DNA from: JBFMCT01 sp046565765
GTDB lineage: Bacteria > Actinomycetota > Acidimicrobiia > Acidimicrobiales > AC-14
Direction: 5' to 3'
Assembly: GCA_046565765.1 (NCBI GenBank)
Contig: JBKHXX010000073.1
Location: forward strand, 10,397-74,396
Length of the DNA stretch: 64,000 bases
The translations under genes and the position numbers were made by a program. Shown piece after piece: positions 1 through 9,119 of this stretch; positions within the stretch are counted from its first letter, which is position 1; each line of letters begins with the position of its first letter. The notes below the pieces were generated by a model. The model searched no databases and was not told the DNA's origin. It was given only the letters and a program-made list of their open reading frames with translations.

Positions 1-1
1 G

Positions 2-940
2 GTGATCGAGCGCCACAAGCTGCGGGGCCGGACCTTCAAGGGACACGGTCCCCAGGGCCGCGAGGCGACGTGGGTGGTGATCGACCCGGTCGGACGGGCC
101 GTCGAGGTGCTCGAAGCCATGCACGGCCAGGACCACCTGTTCAGCGCTCCGGGGACGTGGGCCTATCCCAAGGCCGACGACGCTCCGGGCCGGGCTCGCC
201 TCGGGCCGGCGGTCGTGCGCCAGCTGAACGCCTTCCGGGACCACATCAACGCGACCCAGAGCGGCGATGGCGTGGCCGCCATCCCCCTTCACGAGGGCCG
301 TCCCTGGCACTTCTCGACCGCGCAGTTCCGCCGGACCCTGGCCTGGCACATCGCCAACCAGCCCTTCGGGACGGTGGCCGGCATGCTGCAGTATCAGCAC
401 GTCTCAGTGGCGACCTTCGAGGGCTACGTCGGCGAGAGCGCATCGGGGTTCCGAGGGGAGGTCGAAGGCCAGCGCCGCCTGGCTGCCCTCGACGACCTGG
501 TCGAGGACTACTGGGACTACGTCGCCGGCATGCCCTCGACGGGCGGAGGCGCGGCCAAGCGCAACGCCCTGTTCGCGCACGCCAAGGCCAGCGTCGACGA
601 GGGTGCCGTCGTGGACGACGGCCGCGTGCGGGCCATGCTCAAGAGCTCGGCCCGGACCCTCTACCCCGGCGTGCTCAACGACTGCTTCTTCGACCGCGAC
701 ACCGCCCTGTGCCTCCGAACCTCGGGTCAAGGCGGCAACGAGCCGCTGGCGCCGTTCTGCCAGCCGGACCGCTGCGGGAACTCAGTGATCACGGAGGCGC
801 ACGTGCCGCAGTGGGAGGCGGCCATCGGGGAGGTTCGCGTTCATCTGGGCCGGAAGAACCTGAGCCAGAACCAACGGACCGCGCTGCGGGCCAAGCTGGA
901 CGAGATGGAGGCGGCGATCCGCCCGCTGCGGAAGCCGTGA
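2..940 (+). CDS. Tyrosine recombinase / integrase, C-terminal part (5' end outside window)
   Basis: Site-specific tyrosine recombinase of a mobile element. The open frame runs to the window edge, so the GTG at base 2 need not be the true start and the N-terminal part is probably missing. The catalytic region is recognisable at residues 100-143: FRRTLAWH (box II arginine), a GMLQYQH segment and the tyrosine nucleophile in TFEGY, nine residues after that His. The His usually three residues before the box II Arg is not seen. A Cys-rich tail (PFCQPDRCGN, about residue 258) and a basic helical end resemble integrases that act with a small partner protein, as in Tn554-like elements (family knowledge). 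The stop overlaps the next start (GTGA), so the two are coupled. Confidence 0.75.
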   Translation: MIERHKLRGRTFKGHGPQGREATWVVIDPVGRAVEVLEAMHGQDHLFSAPGTWAYPKADDAPGRARLGPAVVRQLNAFRDHINATQSGDGVAAIPLHEGRPWHFSTAQFRRTLAWHIANQPFGTVAGMLQYQHVSVATFEGYVGESASGFRGEVEGQRRLAALDDLVEDYWDYVAGMPSTGGGAAKRNALFAHAKASVDEGAVVDDGRVRAMLKSSARTLYPGVLNDCFFDRDTALCLRTSGQGGNEPLAPFCQPDRCGNSVITEAHVPQWEAAIGEVRVHLGRKNLSQNQRTALRAKLDEMEAAIRPLRKP

Positions 941-1359
941 GCGGGGTCAGCGTCGCTTCGGAGCGGGCGTTGCAGGAGGCCGTGGTGCGGCTGGCCGAGG
1001 GCCGGCCTGTGCGGTCGAACGGCGCATTGACGGTCGCCGGTCTGGCCGCCGAGGCCGGCGTGAGCCGGTCGACTGCCAACCGCTCGGCCAGGGCGCTCGA
1101 CGCCCTGCGCTCATTGCAGCTCGCCCGGGCCGCAACGGTCGACCCCGAGCAGCGCCCGTTCGACGAGCGCCAGGCCCGGAACGAGATCGCTGACCTGAGG
1201 CGCCGGCACGCCGAGAAGGTCGCCGCGCTCGAGCTGTCGATCGACACTCTCGCTCAGCACGTGCAGGTCCTGACCCTGGACAACGAGCGCCTCCGCAACG
1301 CACTGGCCAAGGCGGGGAGCAACGTCGCGGTCCACGGGACTGCGAAGGGCGGCGCCTGA
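937..1359 (+). CDS. Small HTH/coiled-coil partner of the recombinase (DUF6262/TnpC-like)
   Basis: A 140-residue protein whose GTG start overlaps the recombinase stop by 4 bases. A helix-turn-helix is visible at about residues 28-50 (LTVAGLAAEAGVSRSTANRS), followed by a long charged helix with heptad-like spacing (about residues 78-125) that should form a coiled coil. Proteins of this plan commonly follow Tn554-type recombinase genes and are thought to assist them at DNA (family knowledge). The assignment rests on layout and architecture rather than a signature motif, so the family name is tentative. Confidence 0.55.
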   Translation: MSGVSVASERALQEAVVRLAEGRPVRSNGALTVAGLAAEAGVSRSTANRSARALDALRSLQLARAATVDPEQRPFDERQARNEIADLRRRHAEKVAALELSIDTLAQHVQVLTLDNERLRNALAKAGSNVAVHGTAKGGA

Positions 1360-1374
1360 GGCAAGGTGGAGTGG

Positions 1375-2379
1375 ATGAGCGATCCGGCGCCGCCCCGCCT
1401 CCTGCCAATGCTGGCCGGCGGCAACGGGGTTCCCCCGAATCCGTCCGGCTACCAATTCGAGTTGAAGCTAGATGGCCAGAGAATCATTGCCCTCGTCGGA
1501 TCGGACGGCGTCGTGCTCACGAACCGCCGGGGCGGCGAGATCACCAGCCACTATCCGGAGCTGGCCGGGCTGGCCGAGGCGCTGGCGCCGCACTCGGCGG
1601 TGCTCGACGGCGAGGTCGTGACGTTCAACGACAAGGGGCTCACGAGCTTCCAGCGGCTCCAGCGGCGGATGCACGTCGCCCAGCCGAGCCAGCGCCTGGT
1701 CGCCGAGACGCCCGTGGTCTTCGTCGCCTTCGACTTGCTGTGGCTCGACGGTGAGCTGCTCGTCGACCGTCCCCAACGGGAGCGGCGGAGGGCGCTGGAG
1801 GACCTCGGGATCAAGGGACCCCACTGGCAGACCGCTCCCGTGCTCGACGCCACGCCCGACGAGCTTCTCGAGGCGTGCCGTGAGGCCGGGCTCGAAGGAT
1901 TCATGGCGAAGAAGGACGACGCGCCCTACCTGCCCGGCCGGCGGTCGTCGGCCTGGTGGAAGGTCAAGTGCGGCCGCCGCCGGGAGTTCGTAGTGGGCGG
2001 GTGGTCGACCGGCTCCGGCAGCCGCCAGGAGAGCATCGGCTCCCTGGCTCTCGGGTGCTACGACACCGCCGACGAGGAGAAGCAGCGGCTGTTCTACGTC
2101 GGTCAGGCCGGTTCGGGCCTCAACGAGGAGATGATCCGCCAGCTTCAGAAGCTCTTCGCCCAGATCGGCGTCCCCGAGTCACCGTTCGTGAACAGGCCGC
2201 CACTCAAGCTCCACTTCGTCCGTCCGATGCTGGTCGTCGAGATCGCGTACACGGAGGTGACCGAGGGAGGCACACTCCGCCAGCCGTCGATCAAGGGTCT
2301 CCGGACCGACGTTGTGGCGTCCGAGGTCATCTGGGACGAGGAGATCGCGGGCTGCTTTGGGGCTCAAGGTGGCGACTGA
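1375..2379 (+). CDS. ATP-dependent DNA ligase (LigD ligase-domain type), intact copy
   Basis: Seals nicks and breaks using ATP, most likely in end joining. Motif I, the adenylated lysine, is ELKLDGQR at about residue 27; VLDGEVV, VAFDLLWLDG, GFMAKK and WWKVKCG are the later nucleotidyltransferase motifs. The OB-fold part continues through FVVGGWSTG to GLRTDV. At 334 residues it is a stand-alone ligase domain. ATG 1375 is preferred over the upstream GTG 1366 because AAGGTGGA at 1363-1370 makes a good ribosome site. It follows the recombinase pair by only 15 bases, so it may ride on the mobile element. It closely resembles the truncated ligase at 2775. Confidence 0.85.
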   Translation: MSDPAPPRLLPMLAGGNGVPPNPSGYQFELKLDGQRIIALVGSDGVVLTNRRGGEITSHYPELAGLAEALAPHSAVLDGEVVTFNDKGLTSFQRLQRRMHVAQPSQRLVAETPVVFVAFDLLWLDGELLVDRPQRERRRALEDLGIKGPHWQTAPVLDATPDELLEACREAGLEGFMAKKDDAPYLPGRRSSAWWKVKCGRRREFVVGGWSTGSGSRQESIGSLALGCYDTADEEKQRLFYVGQAGSGLNEEMIRQLQKLFAQIGVPESPFVNRPPLKLHFVRPMLVVEIAYTEVTEGGTLRQPSIKGLRTDVVASEVIWDEEIAGCFGAQGGD

Positions 2380-2426
2380 CCTGACCAAGCGCTGAGCGAT
2401 CTCCTCCGGAGCTGTTATCGGGAGCC

Positions 2427-2693
2427 CTACGCGTCGGGCGTGCAGCTCCGACAGGCCGTCATGAGCTCCTCGTCCGTTGGGTGGCCGGTGCGACGGTTCA
2501 AGACGCTGACGACGCCACGGGACCACCACCTGGGCGTGCCCGGCGGGAAACGCCTGCTCGTCAAGGAAACGGTCGTCTTCAGGCCACACCGGGGGCAAGG
2601 CATTGCCAAGCCGAACCACCCGGCTTCCGGTTCACCAACGGCTCTTGCGCGCAGCCGCTTGAACACCGCAGGCATAGCCCGACGATATGACAA
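2427..2693 (-). CDS. Possible small zinc-ribbon-like protein, weakly supported
   Basis: An 88-residue frame in the otherwise gene-free stretch of about 395 bases between the two ligases. Its TTG start is preceded by GAGGAGG at a 5-base spacing, a strong ribosome site for this strand. The protein has a CPRCG pair near residue 33 and CRSC near the C-terminus, which could bind a metal. It is basic and matches no family I recognise. It may be cargo of the element or a chance frame in high-GC DNA; only the ribosome site and the Cys pairs argue for it. Nothing else is visible in this interval. Confidence 0.3.
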   Translation of the reverse strand: MSYRRAMPAVFKRLRARAVGEPEAGWFGLAMPCPRCGLKTTVSLTSRRFPPGTPRWWSRGVVSVLNRRTGHPTDEELMTACRSCTPDA

Positions 2694-2741
2694 AGGAGCC
2701 TCCTCGGTTCCTCACGTCGCTGACACACCTGACCGTGCTGA

Positions 2742-3659
2742 CACGGCCACAGTGCGGATAAGGACGGGGTCCGGGTGATCGTCATCGTGGGCGGCGAAGG
2801 CGTGGTCGTCACCAACCGCAAGGGCGGGGAGGTGACCAGCCACTACCCCGAGCTGGCGGGGATGGCCGGCGCCCTGGCGCCCCACGTCGCCGTGCTCGAC
2901 GGCGAGGTCGTCACCTTCGACGCCAAGGGACGCCCCAGCTTCCAGCGCCTCCAGCGACGGATGCACGTGGTCCAGCCTTCGCCCCGGCTGATGGCGGACA
3001 CGCCCGTCGTGTTCGTGGCGTTCGACGTGCTGTGGCTCGACGGCGAGCTGCTGGTCGACCGTCCGCAGGCGGAGCGCCGGAACGTGCTCGACGGCCTGGG
3101 CGTGCAGGGCTCGAACTGGCAGACCGCGCCCGTGCTCGACGCCACCCCCGGGGAACTGTTGGAGGCCTGCCGGCAGGCGGGGCTGGAGGGCTTCATGGCC
3201 AAGCGGCGGGACGCTCCCTACCTGCCCGGCCGGCGCACGTCGGCGTGGTGGAAGGTCAAGTGCGGGCGGCGGCGGGAGTTCGTGGTCGGCGGCTGGTCTA
3301 CCGGCCAGGGGAGCCGCCAGGACAGCATCGGCTCTCTCGCCTTGGGCGTCTACGACACCGACGACGAGGACGGCCAGCGCCTGTTCTACGTGGGCCAGGC
3401 CGGGTCAGGCCTCAACGAGGAGATGATCGGCCAGCTGCGGAAACTGTTCGCCCAGATCGGCCTGGCCCGGTCCCCGTTCGTCAACAAGCCGCCACTGAAG
3501 CTTCACTACGTCCGACCCCTGCTGGTCGTGGAGGTCGCCTACAACGAGGTGACGGAGGGAGGCACCCTTCGCCAACCGTCGATCAAGGGCCTGCGCACCG
3601 ACGTCATTGCCAACGAGGTGACGTGGGACGACGAGATCGCGCCGTGCTTCGAGGGCTGA
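2742..3659 (+). pseudogene. ATP-dependent DNA ligase truncated at motif I
   Basis: From about 2763 the frame matches the upstream ligase closely (by eye about four in five residues), including VLDGEVV, VAFDVLWLDG, GFMAKRR, WWKVKCG and the OB-fold end. Homology stops abruptly at the catalytic motif: the frame reads DKDGVR instead of KLDGxR, and a stop codon lies at 2739-2741 just before it. The first 25 or so residues and the correctly spaced catalytic lysine are therefore missing. A GTG at 2775 has no ribosome site. This is probably the original host ligase of the Ku locus, cut by the insertion or rearrangement that brought the recombinase and second ligase (inference). Confidence 0.75.
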
Positions 3660-3669
3660 GAAAACGAAA

Positions 3670-3687
3670 GGGCCCCTTGCGGGGCCC
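3670..3687 (-). terminator. GC hairpin followed by T-rich tract on the minus strand
   Basis: GGGCCCC and GGGGCCC arms (7 bp) around a TTGC loop. On the minus strand the stem is followed by TTTCGTTTT, so it reads as an intrinsic terminator for leftward transcription. It lies between the truncated ligase and the leftward DUF6458 gene and may serve both. Confidence 0.5.
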
Positions 3688-3832
3688 GAGGCTTGGGTGG
3701 GAGGCGCCAGGCCTGGCGGGAAGGCGACTGGCGCCTCGACCACCTCGGGCGCCCCGGGTGGGCGGACACCCGGGACATCCATATTGAACCACGCCTCCGG
3801 CGCGTACATTCCGCGGCCGGACCGAAAAACGC

Positions 3833-3869
3833 GCAAATGGCCCGGCGGTGGGAGAGCCGGGCCATTTGC
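3833..3869 (-). terminator. Long hairpin terminator of the DUF6458 gene
   Basis: Perfect 14-bp arms (GCAAATGGCCCGGC and its complement) around a 9-base loop, followed on the minus strand by GCGTTTTTCGG. It lies just downstream of the stop of the leftward membrane-protein gene and is a convincing intrinsic terminator. Confidence 0.7.
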
Positions 3870-3890
3870 CTGTGTGCGAACTGTGAAGGA

Positions 3891-4148
3891 CTAGTCGACG
3901 TAGCTGCGGCGGCGCACCACGCGGCGCGGGCCGGGCTCGGCGTAGTCGTCCTCGACGACGGTGCCACCGGTCACCCCACGCCCGCCCCAACCGTTGAGCA
4001 CGGAGAGCGCGACGACAAGGCCGATGGCCCCGGCGATCATCAGGATGACGCCGATGGTTGCGATGTCGATGCCCGAGAAGGCGTAGTCGACGGCGAAGGC
4101 CAGGATGGCGCCGAGGGCGATGAGAAAGACGCTCACTCCAATACCCAT
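3891..4148 (-). CDS. Small two-helix membrane protein (DUF6458-like)
   Basis: An 85-residue protein: an N-terminal hydrophobic helix (about residues 4-22), the FSGIDIATIG link, a second membrane helix (about 31-51), then a glycine-rich stretch and an acidic-to-basic tail ending RRVVRRRSYVD. The plan matches the actinobacterial DUF6458 family, which has no known function. ATG 4148 is chosen because GGAGGA lies at a suitable distance upstream; the longer open frame upstream is only the antisense of ku. It sits alone, divergent from ku, and has its own terminator. Confidence 0.7.
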   Translation of the reverse strand: MGIGVSVFLIALGAILAFAVDYAFSGIDIATIGVILMIAGAIGLVVALSVLNGWGGRGVTGGTVVEDDYAEPGPRRVVRRRSYVD

Positions 4149-4265
4149 TGCAAATCCTCCATGAAGTCGACAGCGGGGCTCCGTTGCCTCGCTGGGCTGT
4201 TGCCCGACCTGTACCCACCACCGCCCCCGGGCATGCCGTCCCGGTGACAGTGGAAGAATCCGTCC

Positions 4266-5057
4266 ATGCCCCGACCGATCTGGAGCGGCGCCATCAGCTT
4301 CGGGCTGGTGAACGTGCCGGTGAAGCTGTTCAGCGCCGTCTCCCCCAAGGACGTCCGCTTCCACCAGATCGACGCCAAGTCGAACTCCCGGGTGAAGCAG
4401 AAGCGCGTCTCGTCGACCACGGGCGAGGAAGTCCCGTACGAGGACATCGTCAAGGGGTACGAGCTCCGGCCCGACACCTATGTGACGATCACGCCCGAGG
4501 AACTCGACGCATTGGACCCAAAGGCGACCAAGACCATCGACATCGAGGACTTCGTAGACCTCGACCAGATCGACCCCGTCTTCTACGAGCGCCCCTACTA
4601 CCTGGTGCCCGACAAGGGCGGGGCCAAGGCCTACGCCCTGCTCCGGGCGGCCATGACCGAGTCCAACAAGGTCGGCATCGCCCGGGTGGTGCTGCGCACC
4701 AAGCAGTACCTGGCCGCCATCCGGGCCAAGGGCGACGTGCTGGTGCTCGAGACCATGCTCTACCCCGACGAGGTCAACCCCACCGAAGACCTCGACGTAC
4801 CCGGCGAGGAGGTGGAGGTCACCCCCCGGGAGGAGAAGATGGCCCGCCAGCTCATCGACTCCCTCACCACCGACTTCGACCCCGACAAGTACCACGACGA
4901 GTACCGGGAGCGGGTGTTGGCCCTCATCGAGCAGAAGGCGTCGGGCCAGGAGATCGTGGTCGAGGAGGCGGCCGAGGAGCCGGCCAAGGTCGTCGACCTC
5001 ATGGCCGCCCTGGAGGCCAGCCTGGCGGCGGTGAAGAAGGACCGCAAGAAGTCGTGA
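4266..5057 (+). CDS. ku: Ku protein, end-joining DNA-end binder
   Basis: Homodimeric ring that loads onto double-strand ends and recruits the LigD-type polymerase and ligase. The start MPRPIWSGAISFGLVNVPVKL is the family signature, and the core continues through the VSSTTGEEVPYEDIVKGYE and FYERPYYLVPDKGGAKAYALL segments. At 263 residues it is a short bacterial Ku with an acidic stretch and a basic lysine tail (KKDRKKS). The LigD-type polymerase gene follows ten bases later, so the two are probably co-transcribed. The damaged ligase upstream completes what was once a contiguous end-joining locus. Confidence 0.95.
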   Translation: MPRPIWSGAISFGLVNVPVKLFSAVSPKDVRFHQIDAKSNSRVKQKRVSSTTGEEVPYEDIVKGYELRPDTYVTITPEELDALDPKATKTIDIEDFVDLDQIDPVFYERPYYLVPDKGGAKAYALLRAAMTESNKVGIARVVLRTKQYLAAIRAKGDVLVLETMLYPDEVNPTEDLDVPGEEVEVTPREEKMARQLIDSLTTDFDPDKYHDEYRERVLALIEQKASGQEIVVEEAAEEPAKVVDLMAALEASLAAVKKDRKKS

Positions 5058-5067
5058 CCGCCTCCTT

Positions 5068-5991
5068 GTGAGCGGGGTCTCGGGCACGAGCCTGGAGGTC
5101 TCCATCGAGGGACGGCTGCTCAAGCTGTCCAACCTCGACAAGGTCTTGTATCCCGAGGCCGGGTTCACCAAGGGCCAGGTGCTCGACTACTACACCCGCA
5201 TCGCCCCGGTGCTGCTTCGCCACCTGCGGCAACGGCCGCTCACGCTCAAGCGCTACCCGAACGGGGTCGACCAGCACTTCTTCTACGAGAAGAACTGCCC
5301 CAAGCACCGTCCCGAATGGGTGAACACGGTGGGGGTCTGGAGCCAGCGCAACAAGGCCGACGTCAACTACTGCCTGGCCGACGACCTGCCCACCCTCGTG
5401 TGGGTGGCCAACCTGGCGTCGCTGGAGCTGCACACCCAGCTCTCCCACGCCGACGACATCCAGCGCCCCTCCATGCTGGTGTTCGACCTCGATCCCGGCC
5501 CGCCCGCCACCGTCGTGGAGTGCGCCCGGGTGGCGCTGTGGCTGCGGGAGCTGCTCGACGACCTCGGCGGGCTGCAGGCCTTCCCCAAGACGTCCGGCTC
5601 GAAAGGGCTCCAGCTCTACGTGCCCCTCAACACGCCCGTGACCTACGACGTCACCAAGCCCTTCGCCCATGCTCTGGCCCGGCTGCTGGAGGAGCGCCAC
5701 CCCGACCTGGTGCTGTCGGTGATGACCAGGGAGCTGCGCAAGGGCAAGGTCTTCATCGACTGGAGCCAGAACGACGACTCCAAGACCACCATCTGCGTGT
5801 ACTCGCTGCGGGCCCGGCCGCGCCCCACCGTGTCGGCGCCGGTCACGTGGGAGGAGGTGGAGCGGGTGCTCGAGGCGGGCGATCCCGACCTGCTCTCCTT
5901 CGAGGCCGACGAGATCCTCGACCGGGTTGCCCGCGACGGCGACCTGTTCGCCCCCGTGGCCACCCTGCAGCAATCCCTGCCAGGCGGTTGA
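5068..5991 (+). CDS. LigD-type polymerase/primase domain protein
   Basis: Stand-alone 307-residue polymerase domain of the LigD family, which fills gaps and adds (ribo)nucleotides at ends held by Ku. LSNLDKVLYPEAGFTKGQVLDYYTRIAPVLL opens the domain; MLVFDLDPGPP (about residue 140) carries the paired metal-binding aspartates; TSGSKGLQLYVPL and KVFIDWSQND are further conserved blocks. No ligase or nuclease domain is attached, so ligation must come from a separate enzyme such as the gene at 1375. It is convergent with the UPF0182 gene; a GC-rich inverted repeat at about 6011-6028 lies between them. Confidence 0.92.
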   Translation: MSGVSGTSLEVSIEGRLLKLSNLDKVLYPEAGFTKGQVLDYYTRIAPVLLRHLRQRPLTLKRYPNGVDQHFFYEKNCPKHRPEWVNTVGVWSQRNKADVNYCLADDLPTLVWVANLASLELHTQLSHADDIQRPSMLVFDLDPGPPATVVECARVALWLRELLDDLGGLQAFPKTSGSKGLQLYVPLNTPVTYDVTKPFAHALARLLEERHPDLVLSVMTRELRKGKVFIDWSQNDDSKTTICVYSLRARPRPTVSAPVTWEEVERVLEAGDPDLLSFEADEILDRVARDGDLFAPVATLQQSLPGG

Positions 5992-6042
5992 CCGTGTGTT
6001 CCGGCGTCGAGTGCACCCCGGGGGGCACCCCGCCGGAGAACC

Positions 6043-8970
6043 TCAGGCGGGTGGGGCGGGGGCGGTGATACCGGCGGCCTGGCGGGCCTGGTCGAACAGC
6101 CGGCGAGCTTCCTGGACCTTGGTGGTGTAGCCCACCGGGTCGCCGTTGCGGAGGGCGGCGTCGGCTTCGGTGAAGGCCCGGGAGGCCTCGTCGAACAGCC
6201 GGCGGGCCTCGTCGGAGAGGCCGGCGGGCGTGGGCGTGCCCGGAGCGGGAGCTTGCGGCGCACCCGGAGCGGTGGGCGTGCCGGTGACGGGCCCCTGCTC
6301 GCGGGTCGCGGGCGCGTCGCCGAAGACCGCCACCAGTGCCTCCTGGAGGGTGGGCCGCATGGCGATGCGATCCCCGTAGGCGACGATGATGTTCTTCAGC
6401 TCGGGAACGGCGTTGGCGCCGGTGGCCTGGACGTAGAACGGGCGCACGTACAGCAGCGACTGCTCGATCGGGATGACCACCAGGTTGCCCAGCAGGACCT
6501 CCGAACCGGCCCGGCTGAGCAGGGTGATCTCCTGTGACACGACCGGGTCCTGGTTCATCCGGGCGTTCACGATGGCCGGGCCGTCCACTTGGCGGTCCCG
6601 GGGCATGACGAACACCTCGAAGCTGCCGTACTGGTCGGGGTCGGATTTCGCCACCATGAACGCAGACAGCTCACGCCGGCTGTCGTCGGCCGAGAACGGC
6701 ACGAAGGGCTGGAGGATGAGGAACTCGGTTTCCGGCTCGTTGGGAAGGCGCATCAGGAGGTAGTAGGGCTCCATGCGGCGCGAACCCGGGTCGGGGGCGG
6801 GGCCCTGGCCGGCCGGAGCGGCGCCGACGGCTGCGGCCCCGGGTGCCACGCCGGCGGAGCCGGGGTCCTGAGCGATGTTCCAGCGGTCGGACTGGGAGTA
6901 GAACTCGTTCGGGTCGCCGATGTGGTAGCGGCCCCACATGTTCGTCTGGATCCTGAACAGGTCCTCGGGGTAGCGGAAGTGGGCCCGCAGGGCGGGCGGG
7001 ACCTCGTCGCCGGCGGTGAACAGGCGGGGGAAGGCCCGGGCGTAGGCGGCGGCGATGGGGTCGTCACGGTCGACCAGGTAGAAGGTCACGTCGCCGTGGT
7101 ACGCGTCGATGGCGACCTTGACCGAGTTGCGCACGTAGTTGAACTGGTGGTTGAGCCCGCTGCCCCCGCTGATCCGATTGGTGTCGGCCCGCTGCGCGTA
7201 CGGGTAGCGGTCGCTTGTGGTGTAGGCGTCGAGCAGCCAGGTGATGCGCCCGTCGAGCACGACCGGGTAGGGGTCGTTGTCGTAGTGGAGGAAGGGGGCG
7301 ATCGTGCTGGCCCGCTCCCTGATGTCCCGGATGTAGAGGATCCGCGACTCGTCGGTCATGAACTCGGAGATGACCGGGTTGATGTCGCCGAAGCGGAGGG
7401 CGAACGCCACCCGCCGCAGGAACGACCCGATGCCGACGCCGCCGTCCCCGTCGTAGCGGTTGGTGACGGCGCTGCCGTCGTCCCGGACGTAGTCGATCTC
7501 GTCGCGGCTGGTGTTGACGATCCCGTAGCCGCCGATCGCCTCGCCGTGGTACAGCCTCGGCTCGGTGATCGCAGGCTGGCCTTGCGGCGGGATGTTGCGC
7601 ACGAGGAAGTCGGGCTGGCCGTCCGACGTCACCGAGTTGGCGGGCGACAGCACCGCCCCGTAGCCGTGGGTGAAGGCCAGATGGCGGTTCTCCCACGTGT
7701 CCGACGGCAGGCTGTCGGGGTTCAGCTCCCGGGCCGACAGCAGGATCTGGGTCGTCTCGTTGCCGAGGTCGTAGCGGTCGACGTCGACGTCGGTGAAGCG
7801 GTAGAAGGTGCGAACCTCCTGGAGGCGCTGGTAGGTGCGGGTGAGGACCTGGGGGTCCCACAAGCGGATGTTGCGCACCGTCTCGGCGTTGCGGGCCAAG
7901 TCCTGGGCGTTGAGCTGCTCGTTGTAGTCGAACTGCCGCACCTGGACGTCGGCGAGCCCCATGGCCGCCCGCGTCGCCTCGATGTTGCGCTCGATGTAGC
8001 GCACCTCGCGAGTGGACTCTGCGGGCTGCACGCGGAACCGCTGCACGAAGGCGGGGTACGCCGTGCCGGCCGCCACCGCCACCAGCCCCCACAGCCCCAC
8101 GGCGATGATCGGCAGCACCCATCCCCGCTGGCGGATGTTGATGATGAACAGGACGGCGGCGACGGCGGAGATGAAGATCAGCAGGTTGAGGGCGGGCAGC
8201 TGGGCATTGACGTCGGTGAAGGTGGCGCCCTGCACCGCGCCCCGGGTGGAGAAGACCAGCTCGAACCGGTCGAGGTAGTAGTTGGCCCCCTTGACCAGGG
8301 CGAGCAGGGCGAGCAGCACCGACAGGTGGGTCTTGACCGCGGCGGTGACGCTCGGCCCGGGCGCCTGGAGGCGGATGCCGCCGTTGAGGTAGTGGCTGGC
8401 GGTGGTGACGACGAGGACGACGAGCAGGGCCGCGAACAGCCAGTTGGTGAGGAAGCTGAGGAACGGCAGCTCGAAGACGTAGAAGCCGACGTCGGTGTCG
8501 AACTGCGGGTCGCGCACGCCGAAGTCGACCCGGTTGCGGAACAGGAGCCACTCGTTCCAGCGGCTCCCCACGCCGGCCCCGAAGAGGAAGGCGAAGAAGG
8601 CGGCCAGGCCCACCCGCACCAGGGCCGGCCGGCGCTCGAGCACGGCGTGGATCTCGCGGAGGGCGTCTTCCTCACGGCCCGGCGGACGGAACTGGGGCGC
8701 CAACCGCTGGGCCACGACGAGGTTGGCCAGCATCAGCACGAAGAAGATCAGCATGAACAGGATGGACAGGCCGATCTTGGAGTAGAGGACGCCGGTCCAC
8801 ACGCTGGTCGACCCGAGGGAGTCGAACCAGAGGTAGTCGGTGTAGAGGCCGGCGATGCCCCGGGCCGAGGTGAGCAGGATGGAGAGGGCGACGACGATCA
8901 GCCCGATCAGCATCCGGCCCGAACGCCGCCGGCCAGCAGGAGGTCGTCTGAGCTCGGTCGGGGGGCGCAT
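6043..8970 (-). CDS. UPF0182 family large membrane protein
   Basis: A 975-residue integral membrane protein of the UPF0182 family, widespread in actinobacteria and cyanobacteria, function unknown. After a basic N-terminus come about seven membrane helices (roughly residues 20-300), including LIGLIVVALSILLTSARGIAGLYTDYLWFDSLG. A large extracytoplasmic part then shows the conserved YIERNIEATRAAMGL and AFTHGYGAVLSPANSVTSDGQPDFL segments. The C-terminal 80 residues are proline- and alanine-rich with a predicted helical end. The start follows the basic leader before the first helix. A 799-residue rightward frame at 6589-8988 is only its antisense. Confidence 0.92.
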   Translation of the reverse strand: MRPPTELRRPPAGRRRSGRMLIGLIVVALSILLTSARGIAGLYTDYLWFDSLGSTSVWTGVLYSKIGLSILFMLIFFVLMLANLVVAQRLAPQFRPPGREEDALREIHAVLERRPALVRVGLAAFFAFLFGAGVGSRWNEWLLFRNRVDFGVRDPQFDTDVGFYVFELPFLSFLTNWLFAALLVVLVVTTASHYLNGGIRLQAPGPSVTAAVKTHLSVLLALLALVKGANYYLDRFELVFSTRGAVQGATFTDVNAQLPALNLLIFISAVAAVLFIINIRQRGWVLPIIAVGLWGLVAVAAGTAYPAFVQRFRVQPAESTREVRYIERNIEATRAAMGLADVQVRQFDYNEQLNAQDLARNAETVRNIRLWDPQVLTRTYQRLQEVRTFYRFTDVDVDRYDLGNETTQILLSARELNPDSLPSDTWENRHLAFTHGYGAVLSPANSVTSDGQPDFLVRNIPPQGQPAITEPRLYHGEAIGGYGIVNTSRDEIDYVRDDGSAVTNRYDGDGGVGIGSFLRRVAFALRFGDINPVISEFMTDESRILYIRDIRERASTIAPFLHYDNDPYPVVLDGRITWLLDAYTTSDRYPYAQRADTNRISGGSGLNHQFNYVRNSVKVAIDAYHGDVTFYLVDRDDPIAAAYARAFPRLFTAGDEVPPALRAHFRYPEDLFRIQTNMWGRYHIGDPNEFYSQSDRWNIAQDPGSAGVAPGAAAVGAAPAGQGPAPDPGSRRMEPYYLLMRLPNEPETEFLILQPFVPFSADDSRRELSAFMVAKSDPDQYGSFEVFVMPRDRQVDGPAIVNARMNQDPVVSQEITLLSRAGSEVLLGNLVVIPIEQSLLYVRPFYVQATGANAVPELKNIIVAYGDRIAMRPTLQEALVAVFGDAPATREQGPVTGTPTAPGAPQAPAPGTPTPAGLSDEARRLFDEASRAFTEADAALRNGDPVGYTTKVQEARRLFDQARQAAGITAPAPPA

Positions 8971-9119
8971 CGGTCACGACGACTGTAGGCGAGCCCGGCA
9001 TCCAATCGGCGTCGCGTCGAATGTGGGACGGCGCAGGGGCCGACCGGGGGCGCTCGGCGGCTCGCCGTGGGTGCGGCCCGAAACGAGGCGAGCCCCTGGC
9101 CGAGGGCCGCCGATCGTCT

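Noticed and set aside
2440..2778. Rightward 112-residue frame between the ligases
   Set aside because: No ribosome site, no domain, and its end overlaps the truncated ligase in another frame.
6589..8988. Rightward 799-residue open frame
   Set aside because: Antisense of the UPF0182 gene; composition is Val/Gly/Asp/Glu-rich with no domain, as expected for the opposite strand of high-GC coding DNA.
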